Assembly (NCBI RefSeq): GCF_020921035.1 | Contig: NC_063159.1 | Span: 7,790,501 to 7,854,500 of the forward strand | DNA length: 64,000 nucleotides | Direction of reading: 5' to 3' | From: Rhodamnia argentea | Lineage: Eukaryota; Streptophyta; Magnoliopsida; Myrtales; Myrtaceae | In this document: piece after piece, positions 34,792 to 46,063 of the stretch | Numbering within the stretch: the first letter of the stretch is position 1 | Layout of the letters: every line of letters starts with the position of its first letter | Position numbers and translations under genes: made by a program | The notes under the pieces: model-generated | What the model was told of the DNA's origin: nothing | Seen by the model: the letters and a program-made list of their open reading frames with translations, nothing else | The model's database searches: none

Positions 34792-35934
34792 GAGGGAACC
34801 GTTTGGAGTCGCTGCTGTAGTTGTAGATCATGTACTTCTGCTGCACCCAACGGAGCCTGTTTCTGGCGGGCCCCTCAAGGGATTGCTCCTGCCACGCGCT
34901 TGTCTGTAAGCCATTGGTAGACTTTGAGGCGCAGGACGAAGACCCGGAGGAGACCACATAACCATCGGCATTGAAGTTCCTGAAAGATGCGGTGAAAGGA
35001 GCTTTGGTCCAGTCAACCTTGACGGGGCCACACATTGTCGCCCAGTCATCGGCGTTCCAGAGGCTAGAGTAAAGCCTCATGGGCTGGTTTCTTGGGAAAG
35101 GCACGCCAATCGACTCCAAGTTGTTGAACACTCTTATGGGACTGTTATCCACCAGGAATCTGAAATAGGGAAATTGGCGGGTTAGTCAACAACTGGAGCG
35201 TATACCAGTTTGTATAGAGAGGAAAATGGTCATGGTCATAAGGTTTTGGGGACATTACATGGTGCGTCGAGCCTTCCAGACGATGGAGTAGGTGTGAAAT
35301 GCCTTGGTGGGATCGAACCAGAGGTGGAACTGCTGTTCTCTGTTCCCTTTCCCCTGCGTGAACACATTGGTGTGGAGCGTATAGGGGTTCCCGGATAGGT
35401 TGCCAAGAAACTTGAAGTCAATCTCGTCGTGCCTCGGGCCTTGAGAGGACAACTGCACGAGTCATAAAAGAGGAACATAAGATTTTTAAGCACGCAGCAG
35501 GGCTCCCATGATTATTACCACGCATGGTGAGGAGCGGACGGTTCATGGAAAAGAAAAGCTTACGTAGTATGCAGTGACTGTCCCGGCCGAGTTGCCTTCC
35601 ACGAGCTTGATCTGCATGTCGATGCGTCCAAAGAGATACTCGTTCTTAGACTTGAAACCGGACCCTGAAACCTAGTCGAGAGAGAGGGTGAGCCCTTGGC
35701 CTCCGTCGAGTATCTGGGCACGGTAGTCGCCCCAAGTGATGTCAAAGTCCGTGTAGAAGTTGCCAGCGGAGGCGAGAGGGGAGATGGGCCGCCAGGTGGA
35801 GCAAACAAAGGCAGAGCAGCTTCAGCGAGGGCGACGACATCATCATCTCGTGCCTCGACTTTAAAATTGGGAGAGACTAAAAGAACGGGGTGCTGTGCGC
35901 CTTTGGAGGAGGAAGAGGAGGAAGTTTGGGTCAA
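34792..35934 (-). pseudogene. Xyloglucan endotransglucosylase/hydrolase (XTH, GH16) pseudogene, main part
   Basis: XTHs cut and rejoin xyloglucan in the cell wall. Three exons are visible on the minus strand. Exon 1 (to 35564) reads '[20 protein letters not shown]', a TAG at 35672-35674 in place of the Lys after 'LTLSLD', then '[20 protein letters not shown]'. Exon 2 (35452-35259) has '[18 protein letters not shown]'; the catalytic motif is normally HDEIDFEFLGN, so the nucleophile Glu is present but the acid/base Glu is Lys. Exon 3 (35159 down) has 'DNSPIRVFNNLESIGVPFP', 'RLYSSLWNADDWAT' and stops at '...KRFP' where copia 2 inserted. Introns 35453-35563 and 35160-35258 have GT/AG ends. The translation start is unclear: there is no convincing ATG upstream of the Pro/Ser-rich leader. 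The gene is dead three times over. Confidence 0.9.
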
Positions 35935-38544
35935 GCTAAGAGGATTGCGCGGGGGGGGGGGGTGGTGTGGGGTTGTTTGTGTAGGCGAAATTTCAAAATA
36001 TTGGGTGAGTCTCGTTTCATGAGAACATATTGCGTGACAATAAATGGTCTCAATCGAGTTTCATAGTCCACGTAAGCAAATTATCACTCCAGTCATTGAT
36101 TGCCATCTGTCCGAATTGGGCCCACCTTTCAGATTCTTTTTTTTTCCCGTCCCCTCGCCTCTCTCTTTCCCGCTCGATTACCCTCCCTCTCCCCTTCGTC
36201 AGTTTCCTGTTGCACCACACCATGACATAGAAAATGCTTGCACGCCATTAAAGCTCCAAACAAAGATGTGCGCAACATGATGACCGAATTTGCAGGAAAA
36301 ATTCACGAGCAAAAGCCCTCGAGCTTTATTGAATGAAACAAATGGAGAAATCAAAACCTTCTTCAAATTGCAGAATCCTTCATAAACTCACGCCCAACCT
36401 CGAAAACAACACACCTCCACCTCATAGAAACCTAAGCTCGAACCTTCCCTTCGTTCCCAAGAACAAGAAGTGCGACGAGGCCATCGCCAGGCTCGGCGAC
36501 CGTCACCAAAGCACACGTCAGCAGCTCCCTGCTCTGTGAGCTTGACGCCGACAACCGTCCGGACCCCTGGAATTTCGGTTGCAAGCTCTACGACGGCCAC
36601 TCTGCCTGGAAGCATTTTCATCTTTTTTGGACCCTAATTTGCACCGGAATTTATAGTTTTGCCCCTACCTGGTCGCCGGTCGGAGGTAGGTGACGGCGGC
36701 GGCGAGATTCCATGAACAATTTTTATATTTGTTGATTTTATTTTTCTTTTCTGATTTCTTTCATTTACTTATATAAATAAAAAATTAAAATTAAAAATAA
36801 ACAAGTTGAACCTTCAAGGCCTACCTGTGGGAGTTGCAAGCTAAGTCCATTCCTCTTGGGTAGAAAATGGGTTTGAGTGTGCGGCCCATTTTTGACCAAT
36901 CTGATTTAACTTTAACATTTTGAATCCAATTTTTATTTTGTCCTTTAAAAATTTAGAACCCATATACAATTTTTTTGTACAAAATATTGGTCGAAAATGG
37001 ATCTTTGACCCATGTTGACGGTTCTAGCTAGAACTGAGGTTAAAATCGGGTTGGGTATCCACAAAGTTGTAGTTATAATCCGGGATGCTGTTTTCTATAT
37101 TAATGCGGTCGTCGTTTTGTGAGTAATTTTTCAATACCGCAGACAATAAATCGTCTCGAACCATTTATGGCACGAGGGCTTCATCGGATCAAATGATTTC
37201 GCACAAAAAATACCTCCTAAAGGTTGAAAAACCTCGTAGACAGCTAGTGTCCTGATGATCGCCCCACTGACCAAAGATCTCCGAAATTATTTGGAATCTG
37301 GCACGGGTGCCTGAGCGGGAAGGCACTAACCATAAAAATTAATGACTCCCTAATCGTTTCTTTAATCACGAATGTTCTACGGGAGGGCTCTACCACTTGA
37401 TGATAAATTATTTTTTCCGAGTACACACACACACAACAAGGCCACAATCAGAAATGTCGTGATCCAACAGTGGCTGGACTCTTGATTATGGTGTTATTAT
37501 CCACTGTTGCTATTGTTGTTGGTATTATTTCTCAATCAGAAAAAGTGAGGGATAACAAGTAACAACATTGATTCACCAAGTGGCTTTCCGTATCGAAGTT
37601 TGATTGGTACACAAGTTTGCTAAAAATGATCATTTGTATCGCTTGAAATAATTACTCAATAGAAAATGATTTCGTTATCGGCAATAGTTTATGTCAGAAT
37701 ATTTTCATGAACGATGCGTTTTGTTTTTCATTTTTGTAAGTAATAAAATCGATCATCTTTTTAAAAATATCTCGTACATTATTCACTTTTCGAAAAAACA
37801 AATGGAGCCTAACAGCATGGTGCATTTGGATGGTGACAGAAAGCATAGAATCCTCGGTGTTCATCACGTGACATGCATAACCCTAACCGCAACATGGAGG
37901 GAAAGCAAGAGAATGGAAGATGGCGTCGATGAGAAACAGACTTTGGAACAGATATCAAGAAGTAGATCGGATTATCTAAAGAGACAAAGCAATTAAAAAA
38001 GCATGAACTCAGTTGTTGGACTCAACATGCCACTATCTTACTCGGTCCAAATTTTATGCGGAACCCCAAAATTATGACATCATAAACCACACGAAAGATA
38101 GGACACGACACGTAATCGATGAGCCAGGTATTATATAATTATAGCAAAGAGCGATTAATGATCAAACATCTCTCCATCCAACTTCAGCTGAATTGTCAAC
38201 GTAAGGGGGTGGTTGAGGATTGGCCGTGGTCTTAGGATTTGTGTTCTTGTAGTATCCTTTTGATTTTATAGGTCGGGATTTTTAGCCACCCAAACAAGTC
38301 ATTGTAAGTTGATATTGCAGCCAAGGTTGATTGCTCAATCTTAATTAAAAGCCAAAATTGACAAAGGACACTTTGATTCCATATGAACCGTGTGCGGTAC
38401 GGGCGAGCGTGCCAAAAAAAAAAAAAAACATACACACAAAGAGATATCATGCATAACCACCACCTGATGACTCATTCCCGAATGCGGTGTCGTTTGACCG
38501 ACCCCGACCGTGGCATAAACTTATGTTGATCTAATCTAACCGAT
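35935..38544. other. Intergenic, no gene recognised
   Basis: It contains a poly-G tract (about 35950-35962), CT-rich stretches (36128-36200), a GC-rich patch with overlapping ORFs (36388-36621) and an (AC)n run near 37425. ORFs such as 37691-37996 have no recognisable features. Confidence 0.5.
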
Positions 38545-38880
38545 TATAAATGAAAATTCTGCTCCGAACCTTTTTTTGTCTCGAAAAAAAAAACTCATAA
38601 ATTTTAGGTCCAGTCCCAAATTTACCCTGAATTTTATTTTCTTTAAAAAAAAATTATTAACTTTCCATCTATAACAAATTGACATCGGGAAGAGGAGATG
38701 GAAAATTGTCCCCAAAGTGAAAACATTTCGAGCTATTAAAGCTTGGGGTTTTTTCTGCGACAAAAAAACATGTTCGGGATAGATTTTGGATTGGACCTAA
38801 AGTTTGAGGTTTTTTTCAAGACAGAAAAAGAAGTTGGGGTAGATTTGAGACTGAATCTAAAGTTATGATTTTTTCAGGGA
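38545..38880. repeat. Fold-back repeat (same family as 345-1235)
   Basis: The left arm (about 38560-38660, 'ttttaggtccagtcccaaatttaccc') pairs with the right arm (about 38770-38870, 'ggtagatttgagactgaatctaaag'). The same sentence-like motif is repeated several times at 345-1235. Confidence 0.5.
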
Positions 38881-40745
38881 ATTCAGCCCCAAACGTTGGT
38901 AAAGAAGCGACGTACCCTAGAGGAGAACTTGACCAATTAAGTTTAATCTTTGTACGGCGCGGACTTAAGTGCCGTAACATCATCAGCCACTGTGTGAAAG
39001 GAAGAAGAAAAGGAGAGAATAGAAGAAAGAGAAAGAGAAAGAGAAAGAGAAAGAGAAAAGGAAAAAAAAAAATGCCTTCCACGAAAATGCCCACATCATT
39101 TAGGCCATATTTTAGATTGACTTGACCACTTCAGACCCTTATTTGAGACAATATATACTTCAGATCAATTTTTTTTTTTTTAGAAAATGACCCAACCTTA
39201 AACCCTTATTTGGAATTTTCCCTAGAATCTATACCAATTTTTTGTATATTTTCCTTATTAAACATGCATAATTTAAGAAGATACACGAATGACTAGTTAA
39301 ACTGCATTCATAATGAGTTCTGAGTTACATGTCGCGGGTTAACTCAAAAGGCCTGCACGAGATGTCAATGAAATTTAGTCCTAGATGACGAGTGACTCAC
39401 CAAGTATCTTGCAAAATTTGAAGTTCACAATAACTGTTTCTCCAAATTAATGCAATCTTATATGAGACTCCCTAAATAGATTTTTGTTCTTTTTCTTCGT
39501 TAATCAACCAAAAGAAAAAAAAACTAATTGGCTCCTAAAGTCTACGTATTTAATGAACGTGCATCAAGTGTTAGACATACTGGAGTTAAGATTTAAGAGG
39601 AGGAAAACTGCTTAAGTATTATATGCTAGCGTTGGTGTATGGATCTTCATGTTTAATTTGATAGTGAGGAATTGTTGCGTATATAATTGCTATCTGTGGA
39701 GTTTGAGAACACCTGATATTTGAGAATGAGTCCCGTTTTGTGGGTTTAACAGAAAATTAGAAGCACGTTTAAGATTCTATCTTGAGTTTTTCCCCCTGAA
39801 AAGAGCTGAGCTGACCTCATTACATTTGTTGAGGATGGCGTCGTGGCAGAGAAGAGCATTTACTTAGGTCAGGCATTGGGATGGCAATTCACATGTGCTT
39901 TACAACTGGATTCGATTGTAATCTGGTTTGGTTTTCTCCTTATTTATGTAGAAATACAAGTGTATTCTTGCCTTTCGACTGGTAATCTATGTTGCAAGAC
40001 CTCGCATCGACACGATCACAAATTAAGTCATCTTACGCTCGCAAGATTAAGATGGTCGTGCCTAGGTAAGTGATCTCCATAAGTTTGTGCCTCATTGAAA
40101 TAAGGAGTAACCTGTGCTGCGTACAAATTTGCGATGTATTTGTTTCGCAAATCTATGCAGCACTACTTATTTCCTACGAACATTAGAAAACCAGATTCTT
40201 TTTTTCTATGAACTCTTTCAAAAACAATGGACGATGTTGACTCTGCATTTCATTGTTGTGGACTTCTTAAGTAAAATCCCCATCTGCATTATGGAGGAGA
40301 GTAGCAAAGGATTTTGAACAATGATGCAAACAAATGAGGGGGTCGGCCGAGGACGACAAATTCTCGGTGACGACAATTTTTTTTTTTTTTTTCAAAATGT
40401 TTTCCTACAATGTGATGTACAGTCCATTACAGAGTCACCAAAAATATACATATCAAATGAGAGAACCTCCATTAAAGATTAAGGCATGAAAATGACCAGC
40501 AAAATGGCCAGAGATCTTTCCATAAAGAGATCTTCAACTCAATATAGCCTTCTCCTGCAGCAGTTCAAGCTACCAATCTGCAAAAGTTTATTGAACACGC
40601 GATCCTAGTCAATCCCAACTTCGTTAATCTTTTGAAAAGTTTACGCGGATGTATGCTCCTAGAAAAGTTACCGCTTCTTTTAAACTTCATCCTACTGGGA
40701 TTCCCTCGTCAGTGAGGCCAACAAATCTGTGTAAAATTTCAAAAG
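38881..40745. other. Intergenic, no gene recognised
   Basis: An (AAGAGA)n tract lies at about 39020-39065 and poly-T at 40376-40394. No coding region is supported. Confidence 0.5.
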
Positions 40746-41606
40746 CTAAGAAGCCAAAATATAATCAATCCGTTGAATCATACTAAGAATATAAGCTCTG
40801 CACACAAAAGCCGTAAGAATAAGGTACCGCGCGAAAATGAAGTTACGCATGATGGAAGAAACCTGATTCATGTTTCTCTGCATTCTCAAGGCTCTCTTCG
40901 ATGCAAGATGGGCCTGATACTGGATCTCAACAGATCTTGTGCACAAACGGGTGAGTCTGCAATCTCTGAGATCAGAGAATGACGTGCTGAAAGCTGCACC
41001 AGAAGCAAGTGCAGAATGCAGACGCTGGAATAGCCAAGATATCACTCGCCATGCAGCAGAGAACCTTATATCTTGGTCAACCGTGCTTATACCATGACTA
41101 GATGTCAAACTCACCTTCACAATCTCCACATCGCTGCTCGAGATACAGATGTACTCCGTCTTATTCTACTTTTAAGCTTCTCTCATAAAGTCGTGGAATT
41201 GGCAAACATCATCAGTCATCAGGCGGAGAGGATTGCGCTTGCAACACAGCATCAGAATGCTCAAAAAGTCCTCAACCTTCATACTTGTTAACATCCAGTC
41301 AACTTTTCCAGCTTTATTTCCATTAGAATCCACCATAGCAGATCTAGTACTACTGCTGTGAGCATCATCGAGTCTTTTTCCCCGATGCTCCCATGGTACT
41401 TGTCAAACATCTCTTTGATTCTTATTGACATGGAACTCCACACATGGGTAAATCAAATCTTCCACAGAACTCCACACATCAGTGCTGAGGACAACTCTAG
41501 ATTTCAAGGTTCCCATCAAAGATTCCAACTTTACCTTCTTAATCAAATGAAGTTTCATGCAATCCCCAGCGACAGTAAAGTGTGAACACTCATCCCAAAC
41601 ACACAT
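40746..41606 (-). pseudogene. Unrecognised protein-coding remnant with stops
   Basis: The minus strand reads a protein-like sequence in one main frame from about 41400 down: 'KAGKVDWMLTSMKVEDFLSI', 'DDVCQFHDFMREA', then TAA and TAG close together (about 41167-41178), then an open stretch of about 130 codons ('TVDQDIRFSAAWRVISWLFQ', 'RDCRLTRLCTRSVEIQYQAH', 'LASKRALRMQRNMNQV') to 40746. The even composition, lack of low-complexity sequence and frame persistence across the stops suggest a decayed gene. I cannot name the family. An alternative is chance ORFs, which I think less likely for the 41129-40750 part. Confidence 0.4.
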
Positions 41607-42069
41607 TGCAGCGCGCTCACGAAGTCTCCAAAGCTCTACTTCCCCCTCCCTCCCCCAACCCCAAGAACAAAAACAGGGCTAATTTTTTTTAGCTTTGGGC
41701 GAGGGCAATGGCGGACTAAAGAAATCTAACAACGCGATGACGACATAATTGGCGGAACAAAATGCACGTGCCCGATCTGTTTAGGTTGCTTCAAGTCCTC
41801 GATATTCGTCGCCAATCTTCCTTTCTAAGTTCAACAGATAGTATGATGATGATAAAGACATTGCGCGTGTAGGAACAGAGAGAATCTACATAATTGGAGA
41901 ATGATGTAGTGCTACAAGAATTTTCGTTCTGGGAACTTTCGGAATGTTACAGATTTTCATTCCAACGTAAGTTTCAGAATCATCAAATTTCATGGTCATT
42001 CGAAGCTGAACAGAATTACGAATCACGAGTACCAAATCTAGCGGAAAAAAAAAAGAAAAGGAATAAATC
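41607..42069. other. Intergenic, 3' side of the Lys-rich gene
   Basis: No gene seen; probably contains the 3' untranslated region of the 42070-42767 gene. Confidence 0.4.
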
Positions 42070-42767
42070 TCAGCCTTTCAAATAATTGGAGAGCTTCACA
42101 TGGACCGTAGGATCCCTCTTCTTCTTCTTCTTCTTGAAATGCTTGGATGCTGCCTTCAGCACCTTATCCCAGCCCTGAAAAATCCAAAACCAAACGAACC
42201 CTAAAACCGGAAATTTTGAATACAAATTCGATAAATTGCACAAAGAGATCACATGATTCAAACTTAGATTTGCATAATCAAGCACAAATAATCACAAAAC
42301 CATAGAATCTTTAAATTGAATGAATTACCGAAAAAATTTCTTTTGACAAGAACAGAGAGAATGGAATAGGGTAGTACCTTTTTAGCGAAGGGCGCACAGG
42401 CAACGCTCGTCGGAGTCAGCGACGAATCAGAGACCTTCGCCGACTTCTTCTTCGTCTTCATCATCTTCTTCTTGTTGCTCATCGAGAGTTTAACCTTCTT
42501 CTTCCTCGCCGCCGACGTCTTCTCGTGACCGAACCCGAAGCAGAGCTTCTTCGGAGTGGCGAAGCAGCCGGAATCGATGGGGAAGTGGGAGCGGGGGAGG
42601 AGCGGGGACCAGATGGAGCTCTGCGAGTAGTCGAAGCCCAAGGACGAGTTGTCCGGGAACATGTAGAGGAGGTCCCGCGACATCACCGGCTCCAGATACT
42701 CCACCACTTTGCAGGCGTTGGGCAAGAGGCCGAGGGTTTCTTCGTCGTCGGCGTCACCTCCGTTCAT
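42070..42767 (-). CDS. Small Lys-rich protein of unknown function (two exons, 164 aa)
   Basis: Exon 1 is 42767-42378 (390 nt) and exon 2 is 42174-42070, with a GT...AG intron of 203 bp between 'PFAKK' and 'GWDKVLKAASKHF'; both junctions are in phase 0 and the CDS ends TGA. The N-terminal half is acidic and aromatic ('NGGDADDEETLGLL', 'VEYLEPVMSRDLLYMFPDNS', 'FDYSQSSIWSPLLPRS'). The C-terminal half is very basic ('KKKMMKTKKKSAK', 'KKKKKKRD'), consistent with a nuclear protein. No membrane segment or enzyme motif is seen. I recall similar uncharacterised plant proteins but cannot name the family. The splice model is clean and codon structure is good, so I consider it a real gene. It ends about 0.2 kb from an inverted-repeat element lying upstream of it. 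Confidence 0.8.
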
Positions 42768-42939
42768 GGCGTCGTTCTCTGTCGCGAATCGCGAATCGTT
42801 TTGCCGTTGGGTGATCGGTGTCTTGCTCTGGTTATGTAGAGAGAGAAGAGGGGGAGGGGAAAGTTACCGTTGGATATGGGAGAGGGAGGTACAAGTCAAG
42901 GAGTCACGTGTCGCAACACGTCAACGTTACTCCTCGGAA

Positions 42940-43718
42940 GGGCTTTTTTTCCATAATATGATAAAAAAAATAATTTACCAATTTACATATATTTTAAAAA
43001 AATTTACTGATATAGGGCATGATAGAGGCGCACATGCCCAAAGTATCACTCGTGATGATATCGTTCTCCTACGTCTCCTGTTCCGCAACCGGGTTCTGTT
43101 CGGCAACCGGATTGTCTCGGTCTCCTATTCCGCAATTAGGTTCCGTTCAACAACCGGATTGTCTCCGTCATTCGGCAGGTCTAGTATCACACTATTTATT
43201 TGCCGGATTTTTTTAATTCATGAATTGTTATCTACTATTGCACTTTCTTTTAATATGGATATTTCATTGTTATGTATCTTATCAATTTATTTTATGCATT
43301 TTGCTTTTTATTTTTTTTTAGCAATTTTATCTATTATTTTATCTATATCTATTAATTATTCACATACTAAACAAATTAATTACATAAATATTACATTATT
43401 TATTAATTATATGTCTTCATAAATTTTAAATTAATTATTAATAATTAGCTTATAAAAAGAAGGTTTAGAAAAACATTATATTTATAAAGTTGTAGAAATA
43501 TAAACGTTATAAATAAACGTTATTATAAATACAAAATGAAAAAAATTAAAAATTAAAAATAAAATGTGCCTCTAAAAAAAGGGAAAAAAAATGAAGATGT
43601 CACAAGCAATGTCCGCCTCCCATAGAGAAGCACATGCCCTATATCGGTAAAAAAATTTAAAATATACGTGAATTGGAAAAAAAATTTTACCATATTATAA
43701 AAAAAAAAAAAAGCCCGA
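42940..43718. mobile_element. Non-autonomous inverted-repeat element, about 0.78 kb
   Basis: The left arm (42940-43025, 'gggctttttttccataatatg...tatagggcatg') and right arm (about 43630-43715) are imperfect inverted repeats about 85 bp long. The interior has short 'caaccggattgtctc' repeats at 43095-43170 and an AT-rich half. No clear target duplication. It lies in the probable promoter of the Lys-rich gene (ATG at 42767). Confidence 0.65.
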
Positions 43719-44383
43719 ATTGGTAGATCAAAAAGCACGCTGGATTCAAATTTTAATTTTTAAGATTTGATTGTACTTTAAGCTAAATTTTATGAATTTT
43801 GATCTACTTTCCCCTCTTTTGCTTGAGTATTTTATGGAAGTGCTCGTTAAGAGTTAGCAATCAACTCAACCTTGTTTTCGGAGGTGAGTATCAACTTTTT
43901 TGGGTCTCGTCCCCTATTTATTGCGGAACGATTTCAATTCAACTATAATTACTCTGTCGTGCCAAGAGTCTAAGAATTTCCTCATACGGGGCAGTAAATG
44001 CCCAACATACAAGCCAGCCGAGATTCGCTTAGGATTTGATTCGAACTCGTAATCCCGTGAAAGACATGCGACACATGTGTCACTAAGCTCTTGCACTTTG
44101 TCGCAAGTAGTTTGCGTTTCATCTATTTCTAACATTCTAGATGGAAAACTAACAGTTGATCATGGTATAGTATCACTAAAACGATTTTTTTATAAAAAAA
44201 ATTTTGCATCGGAAGTACGAAATATTTTCCAAGTCTTTTTTAGGTTTTAGCCAAACACGGGAAAATATTGTTGTTTTCCTGAAAAAATAACTTCCTAAAA
44301 AATATTTTCCAGAAACATCACTTTTTCTTGAAACAAACGGAGCGTTAAAGGATTTATTAATGTAAAATATGATAGACTAATAA

Positions 44384-44415
<32 letters not shown>

Positions 44416-45464
44416 CGGAGGAAATTTGGTCGTCGCCTCACAAGAGGAAATGATTAAACGAAATTCAAGGTGATATTTTTAGGTAATTGTATTTTCATCG
44501 ATTGACCATTTAGATATATTTGATGAGTAACCAACTTTTATAATTTGACCTTTGTGTTATTGAGGCCTTTGTCCATTTTACTTAATTGTGTTTCTTTTCC
44601 TGAAATATCTTGTTAGCTCTATCCACATATCGATTAAACTTTATTCTCTTTGTTAATATTACCATCTATTCTTAATTTTCTGATATTAATGTTTTAGTTA
44701 ATTTAAAAAAATCACAAAAATCCAGGTGAAAAAACGATTTCCCAGAAAATGAGAATAAATTTAATTTTTTTACCGCTATAAGTCATGTGCATTTTAATAT
44801 GTTGAAGGAGAATATAACACAATGTTAACAATTGTCACGAAGGTTCTGACAAAAATAAAAAATAAAAAGCGTTCGCGGGGTAATAATGTATAACACTTGA
44901 AAGTTTGGATAAACGTGTACCATCCCATGATTCAGGGTGTTTTGTGCAATTTCCCCCTTGTTCATATAATGAGAGGGGCAACCAACGTTAGCAATTCCCC
45001 CTGAAAATTATTATAAGGGTTTTGTACTCGCTACTAAATGTTCGATTTGAACCATAGCTATTCAGCATCGCCGCAATCCTAAGGTAGTAGCCAAAATATC
45101 TAACCACACAAGGGATTTTGGAGTTAGGATTCGCTACATGATCTATTTGGAAGTTCAATCGCGATTTGAGTCCAACTCATGACATCGTGGAAGAACAATG
45201 AGCGATTTACCCCTATGCTAATCACTTTTTTTTTTTTTTTCATATAATGATCAGGTGGCATCCGAGCCAGTTTTTTAGAGGCTCGACTGGTCCCTTTCCT
45301 TGCTCGGGAAATCTTAAAAGTGTACGTCCCCGTATCAACTTGATGTTGATCAGGATACTCAGGAAGACTTGAACTCGAAGATCATAAAGTGAAGAGCTAA
45401 CTTCTTGCCATCTAAGTCATGCTTCTTCTTCTTCTTTATATACTTTAGGAGGAAAGAAAGGTTA
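43719..45464. other. Intergenic, no gene recognised
   Basis: Contains remnants of a 'gaaaatattttcc' type repeat (44215-44345) also seen near 54005-54120. A tRNA-like T-arm motif ('acttgaactcgaag') near 45368-45382 may belong to a decayed SINE. Confidence 0.45.
44388..44415. repeat. (TA)n microsatellite
   Basis: About 14 alternating TA units. Confidence 0.9.
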
Positions 45465-45600
45465 CTCAAATCCAGGGCAGGGCAATTACAAAATCACCTA
45501 CAGAAGAGAACTGCTGGTAGCGGGATTCGAACCTAGGCATGGTGCGCACTGCAGGGAGTTCGAACCTTCCCAGTCGAGCCAACCCACTAAGTAAAGTACT
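45465..45600 (-). repeat. Possible SINE head (tRNA-derived)
   Basis: The minus strand has an A-box-like TGGCTCGACTGGG (about 45571-45583) and B-box matches GGTTCGAACTCC (about 45557-45568) and GGTTCGAATCCC (about 45522-45533). The second spacing is close to that of pol III internal promoters. It does not fold as a complete tRNA, so a tRNA-derived SINE or tRNA relic is more likely. Confidence 0.35.
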
Positions 45601-45946
45601 TCGTTTTGTGAGGAACCACCTTGTTATCAATGCAAAAGATGCACCAGAAGTTAAGGCTGCAGCTAAGTTCGTTCCTAATGCAAATTGCAAACTCGAGTGA
45701 GAAGAGTGAAAACCAAGCAAAACAAAAGTGCACAGAAAACCCAGTTTCTTGTTCTTCTCGACCATCAAGCAAGGCACATATTCCATATCGGAACAAAAGA
45801 GGGAAAAAGGCAACAAAACAACACACACTAGAACAATCCTAAGATCACTCCTGTTTCGCACTAAGCTTATCTCTCCTGGAATTCACGTGGAAAAAGCAAA
45901 GCGACCAAAAAGAATGATGCCTGCTCCCCTTCCATTTAAAATCCTG

Positions 45947-45954
45947 TATTTATA
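45947..45954 (+). promoter_or_regulatory. TATA-like box of the X8-domain gene
   Basis: TATTTATA lies 110 bp before the ATG at 46064, a reasonable spacing for a plant promoter with a short leader. Sequence-only inference. Confidence 0.35.
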
Positions 45955-46063
45955 CCTTTGCTGATGAAGCGAACCTATGCAATCTATTCACGTAAGAAAC
46001 CAAATTGAGTCACAGAAATAGCAACTTAGTCCTGGCTTGAGTGCCCAGCTGCATCTTCGCAGG

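Noticed and set aside
35540..36022. Plus-strand ORFs opposite XTH exon 1
   Set aside because: Shadow frames of the GC-rich XTH exon; the minus strand has the clear GH16 motifs and splice sites.
36388..36621. Minus-strand ORF of 77 codons
   Set aside because: Arg/Trp-rich, no motif, and the opposite strand is also open. No splice or start context supports it.
37691..37996. Plus-strand ORF of 101 codons
   Set aside because: No recognisable motif and AT-rich composition like the flanks.
45520..45600. A complete tRNA gene
   Set aside because: T-arm motifs are present but no full cloverleaf with acceptor and anticodon stems can be drawn.
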